DNA of 64,000 bases. Origin: JAHEEL01 sp963700375. GTDB taxonomy: Bacteria; Actinomycetota; Acidimicrobiia; Spongiisociales; UBA5794. Of the stretch, positions 61,627-64,000 are shown piece by piece. Every line of letters begins with the position of its first letter. Within the stretch, counting starts at the first letter, position 1. The notes under the pieces were generated by a model. That model was given only the letters and a program-made list of their open reading frames with translations. It was not told the DNA's origin and did not search any database. The position numbers and the translations under genes were made by a program. The DNA lies in the NCBI GenBank assembly GCA_963700375.1, contig CAVOXF010000006.1:744001-808000 (forward strand). Reading direction: 5' to 3'.

Positions 61627-62113
61627 GTGGCGCTTTGGTACCGGGCCACAATTCGCCTTGCTGCCGGCTTCCTCGCCGTCTCATTTGCGCTCCACTGGCT
61701 GATCGACCTGTGGCTCGGGTCACGGGGCGATTGGACTCTTGTCCCGTTCACTCTCGTTCCATGTCTCGCCGCTCGGGTTCCTGGCAGGGCTTGGCGGGTT
61801 GGCATGGTCGCACCCTCGGTATCGCCTTGTCGGAGTCTCGGGTGTTGTACTCGTGGGCATGTATGTCACGGAGAAGTTCGGAGCGAGGTGGATTCACCCA
61901 GGCGACGCTGGGAGTTTCGTTCCTGCATCACTGCTCGTGGTGCCGTCTCTTGGGTTGCTGGTGGGATTCCTAGAACTGGAGCGAACCAGTCGCGGCTGGC
62001 GGTAGGGAGCCGCCGTCATCGCTGCCCTTGCGGCGCTGTTGGTCTCCGCATTGTTGGTGCTCTTCATCATTGTGGGCGTCTACCTACCGGGCAGTGGCTT
62101 CGAGGGCTTGTGA
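61627..62113 (+). pseudogene. Small integral membrane protein, frameshifted and with an in-frame TAG
   Basis: Starts GTG with MALWYRATIRLAAGFLAVSF, a membrane-protein-like N-terminus. Near 61760 the protein-like reading moves to another frame (HVSPLGFLAGLGGLAWSHPR, VGMYVTEKFGARWIHP, LVVPSLGLLVGFLELERTS), then a TAG at 62003-62005 is followed in the same frame by another membrane helix (AAVIAALAALLVSALLVLFI) ending at 62113. Four to five membrane segments in total. Decayed gene or sequence error at the shift. Confidence 0.55.
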
Positions 62114-62187
62114 AGGATCCATGGCACGGTCGCGTGCGTGGCAGCCGACTTTGAAAGACACCCTCGGTGCCGCCGCTCTGAGCACCC

Positions 62188-62300
62188 GGATCATCCCGCC
62201 CAGCCGACTATGAGCGACCTGGAACCACTCGTTGGGGTCGGTTTCGGGTCGAATTCCTCTGGCCCTACCGGCGAGGGCTGCCATCGTTCTAGGGGACGGT
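62188..62300. repeat. Family B end followed by an A-like tail
   Basis: GGATCATCCCGCCCAGCCG (62188-62206) is a B end; CCATCGTTCTAGGGGACGG near 62280 resembles the end of module A. Here the order is B then A. Lies between a broken gene and the lipoprotein gene. Confidence 0.4.
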
Positions 62301-62324
62301 GCTCGACAGTAGCGAGGAGCCCTG

Positions 62325-63599
62325 ATGCTGCGCCCGTTCTCTTCCCGACCGCTGGTCCCGTTCGCCGTCATCGTTCTGGTTGCCGCCTGCAGTAGCAACG
62401 ATGGCGCATCGGACGGCACGACGGCGCCGGAGTCCGAGCGAACGGCCGCGACGCTCCAGGCAGAGATAGAGAGCGCTGCGGATGCTCTCATTGATCAATG
62501 GGGAAGCGACCGGGATGCGTTCTTCGGCGTCGTCTGGAGCCTGGATGCCGGGTACTCGGCAGCACAGATCATTGCCGCTGCGGCGGACGAACGCATGCGC
62601 GTGGACGGAGCGATCGCTGGATCCAATGGCGGTGTCCTGGAACCGGAGTACGAACCGACCGGTCTGCTCGAGCTGCCTGAAATCGACGCGGCCCAATTTG
62701 GCCCGGTCGTGGCCGTTGCCGCGCCCGGCATCAGGAGCGCGCTGGGTCGACTCGCCGACGATACCCCGTCAAACGCCAAGGTGACCGGCCTCGGGCTGCT
62801 GCAGGAGGCCTTTGATGGGGGACTCGCCGCGTTCGAGCGCAGCGAGGAGCAGGCAGTGCTTGACAGACTTGATAGGCAGGTGACGTTCCTGGTGTTGGAT
62901 CTGGCGCTGCGCGGATACTCCACCCAGCAGATCCTCGAGGGACTGATGGTCGGCTCGATCATCGTTCACGTCGAAGACGACATCAAGTGCGTCTACGTGG
63001 CGACCACGGATCGCACGATGGTGCGGCCGGTTCGCCCTCCGGCCGACATCTTCATCGAGTTGGCGTGCCCTGCCGTGCCTGAGGATGCGCCAACCGAGGT
63101 GGCCGGTGCCACGACGACCACGACAACGACCGAGGCTGGGGCGTCCACGACGACCACGTCCACGACAACGACGGTTCCTGAGGCGCTCCAGCTTCCTGCC
63201 ACCTACGAGGGCAGCAGCGAGCAGCGCCTCTCCTGGTCCAATGCCAAAGGGATGTGCACCATCAACACGACGACGATGCGTGTGACTCTGCACCCCGACG
63301 GCACGGTCACCGGGACCGTCACCGGCACCGAGACATTCCACACCACCACCGACAACGATGCCAACAACGTGACCACTGTCATCTGCCTGGAGCCTTCCGC
63401 GAATCCCTATTCGTTCGAAGTCACCGGCACACACACAGCGCAATACGTGACCCTCGGAACGGTCGAGGTACAACCCTGGGTGCAGGGCCCATTCACCAGC
63501 GAGACCATGACCCTCACCTACACCGCAGTGAGTGAGCTTGGACTGCTAGGTGACCAGACTTATGAGGCGGAGTTCAACCTCACGCCGATCCAGGATTGA
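62325..63599 (+). CDS. Lipoprotein with a Thr-rich linker
   Basis: A 424-residue exported lipoprotein: signal peptide PFSSRPLVPFAVIVLVAAC with lipobox VAAC at about 18-21. A helical N-terminal domain (about 40-240) is joined by a Thr/Glu/Ala linker (TTTTTTTEAGASTTTTSTTT-like, about 262-285) to a beta-rich C-terminal domain (about 290-424) with two Cys (GMCTINTT, TTVICLEPS) and repeats of TVTGTVTGTE type. No family recognised; probably surface-exposed. Start has no strong ribosome site but the signal peptide fixes it. Confidence 0.75.
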   Translation: MLRPFSSRPLVPFAVIVLVAACSSNDGASDGTTAPESERTAATLQAEIESAADALIDQWGSDRDAFFGVVWSLDAGYSAAQIIAAAADERMRVDGAIAGSNGGVLEPEYEPTGLLELPEIDAAQFGPVVAVAAPGIRSALGRLADDTPSNAKVTGLGLLQEAFDGGLAAFERSEEQAVLDRLDRQVTFLVLDLALRGYSTQQILEGLMVGSIIVHVEDDIKCVYVATTDRTMVRPVRPPADIFIELACPAVPEDAPTEVAGATTTTTTTEAGASTTTTSTTTTVPEALQLPATYEGSSEQRLSWSNAKGMCTINTTTMRVTLHPDGTVTGTVTGTETFHTTTDNDANNVTTVICLEPSANPYSFEVTGTHTAQYVTLGTVEVQPWVQGPFTSETMTLTYTAVSELGLLGDQTYEAEFNLTPIQD

Positions 63600-63700
63600 T
63601 GGCCCTGGGCCTTTGACCCCAAACCCGGACAGATGAGGCTCCCCACACTTCTCCAGCCGCACGGCGCCACGGTGGCATGCCGCGCCCGCCCCGCAACCAC

Positions 63701-63748
63701 CCGCCCGTGTCGGCTGCGATTTCAGAGGGTTGTTGCGACGCTTCGGCG
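63701..63748 (+). repeat. Family C subtype joined to an A unit
   Basis: CCGCCCGTGTCGGCTGCGAT, then TTCAGAGGGTTG and TTGCGACGCTTCGGCG. Here the long C subtype ends directly in an A arm, showing that A and C belong to one larger element. Confidence 0.5.
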
Positions 63749-63883
63749 TGTGTGTCTGATGGTGTCATCCATCCGAGGGTTGGTGGCTATGTCCTCTAGC
63801 CAGTGTGCGGACGGCCGGTGCATTCTGGTATTGAAGGTCGATGTCCCGGCAGTCGAGTCCGCCCCCTGCAGAGGGAGCCGGGG

Positions 63884-64000
63884 ATGGTCGGCGAAAAGAA
63901 GGACGTTGGTTTCATATTGTGGGCAGTCTTGGCCCTCGTGATCAGCGCCGCCGTCCTCTTCGGCCTGTCCTTCATCTACTTGAGCCGCAGCTTGCGCGAC
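63884..64000 (+). CDS. Membrane protein N-terminus, cut by window edge
   Basis: An open frame from ATG (GAGGGAG before it) to the end of the window: MVGEKKDVGFILWAVLALVI, a membrane helix, and then FIYLSRSLRD. 39 residues are visible; too little for a family. Confidence 0.55.
   Translation, partial: MVGEKKDVGFILWAVLALVISAAVLFGLSFIYLSRSLRD

Overview
The window is GC-rich bacterial DNA, most likely from an actinobacterium. The evidence is a mycothiol-dependent (MDMPI-fold) enzyme, several class III adenylate/guanylate cyclases fused to other domains, PadR/XRE/LuxR regulators, and two secreted proteins built from a YFGNPGD-type repeat that I associate with Acidimicrobiia-like lineages. The phylum is fairly safe; the class is a guess.

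Layout. (1) 1-8.8 kb: a tightly overlapping leftward operon encoding a hydrogenase maturation protease, HdrC, HdrB, a giant HdrA with an inserted GltD-like module, MvhD, and the small and large [NiFe]-hydrogenase subunits (large subunit cut by the window edge). A divergent cyclic-nucleotide-sensor gene shares its promoter region. This looks like a cytoplasmic H2-linked electron-bifurcating Mvh-Hdr complex. (2) 9-45 kb: an accessory mosaic of short transcription units: XRE regulators with small partners, an XRE-DUF4268 protein divergent from a vWA protein, secreted repeat proteins, a cupin/PadR pair, a leucine-rich-repeat/Sir2 operon with its own XRE regulator, hydrolases, a LuxR/monooxygenase pair, fragments of an IS3 element and of a tyrosine recombinase, and several decayed genes. 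(3) 45.8-52 kb: a leftward cluster of two-component system, HtrA-like protease, MoxR ATPase, DUF58 and vWA proteins; the last two carry frameshifts at G/C runs. (4) 52.4-59 kb: a histidine kinase/response regulator pair upstream of a five-gene ABC-2 export cluster. (5) 59-64 kb: a hydrolase-cyclase fusion, small membrane proteins, a decayed membrane gene and a lipoprotein.

The accessory part is strewn with three families of intergenic repeats, here called A (GACGCTTC/GAAGCGTC hairpins), B (a roughly 90-base module ending in ATCATCCC-CC-AGCCG) and C (a palindrome with arms CCGCCCATATCGGCA and TGTGGGCGG, often followed by CTAGAC). They recur in the order C-A-B, sit next to broken genes and mobile-element remnants, and are the least explained structure in the window. 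One XRE gene has been duplicated between 12.5 and 32.5 kb. The 12.5 kb copy is a chimera whose first codons come from a relative of the zinc-ribbon gene at 37.4 kb.

Several genes contain single-base frameshifts or TGA in place of Trp. These may be genuine decay or uncorrected sequencing errors; the sequence alone cannot decide.
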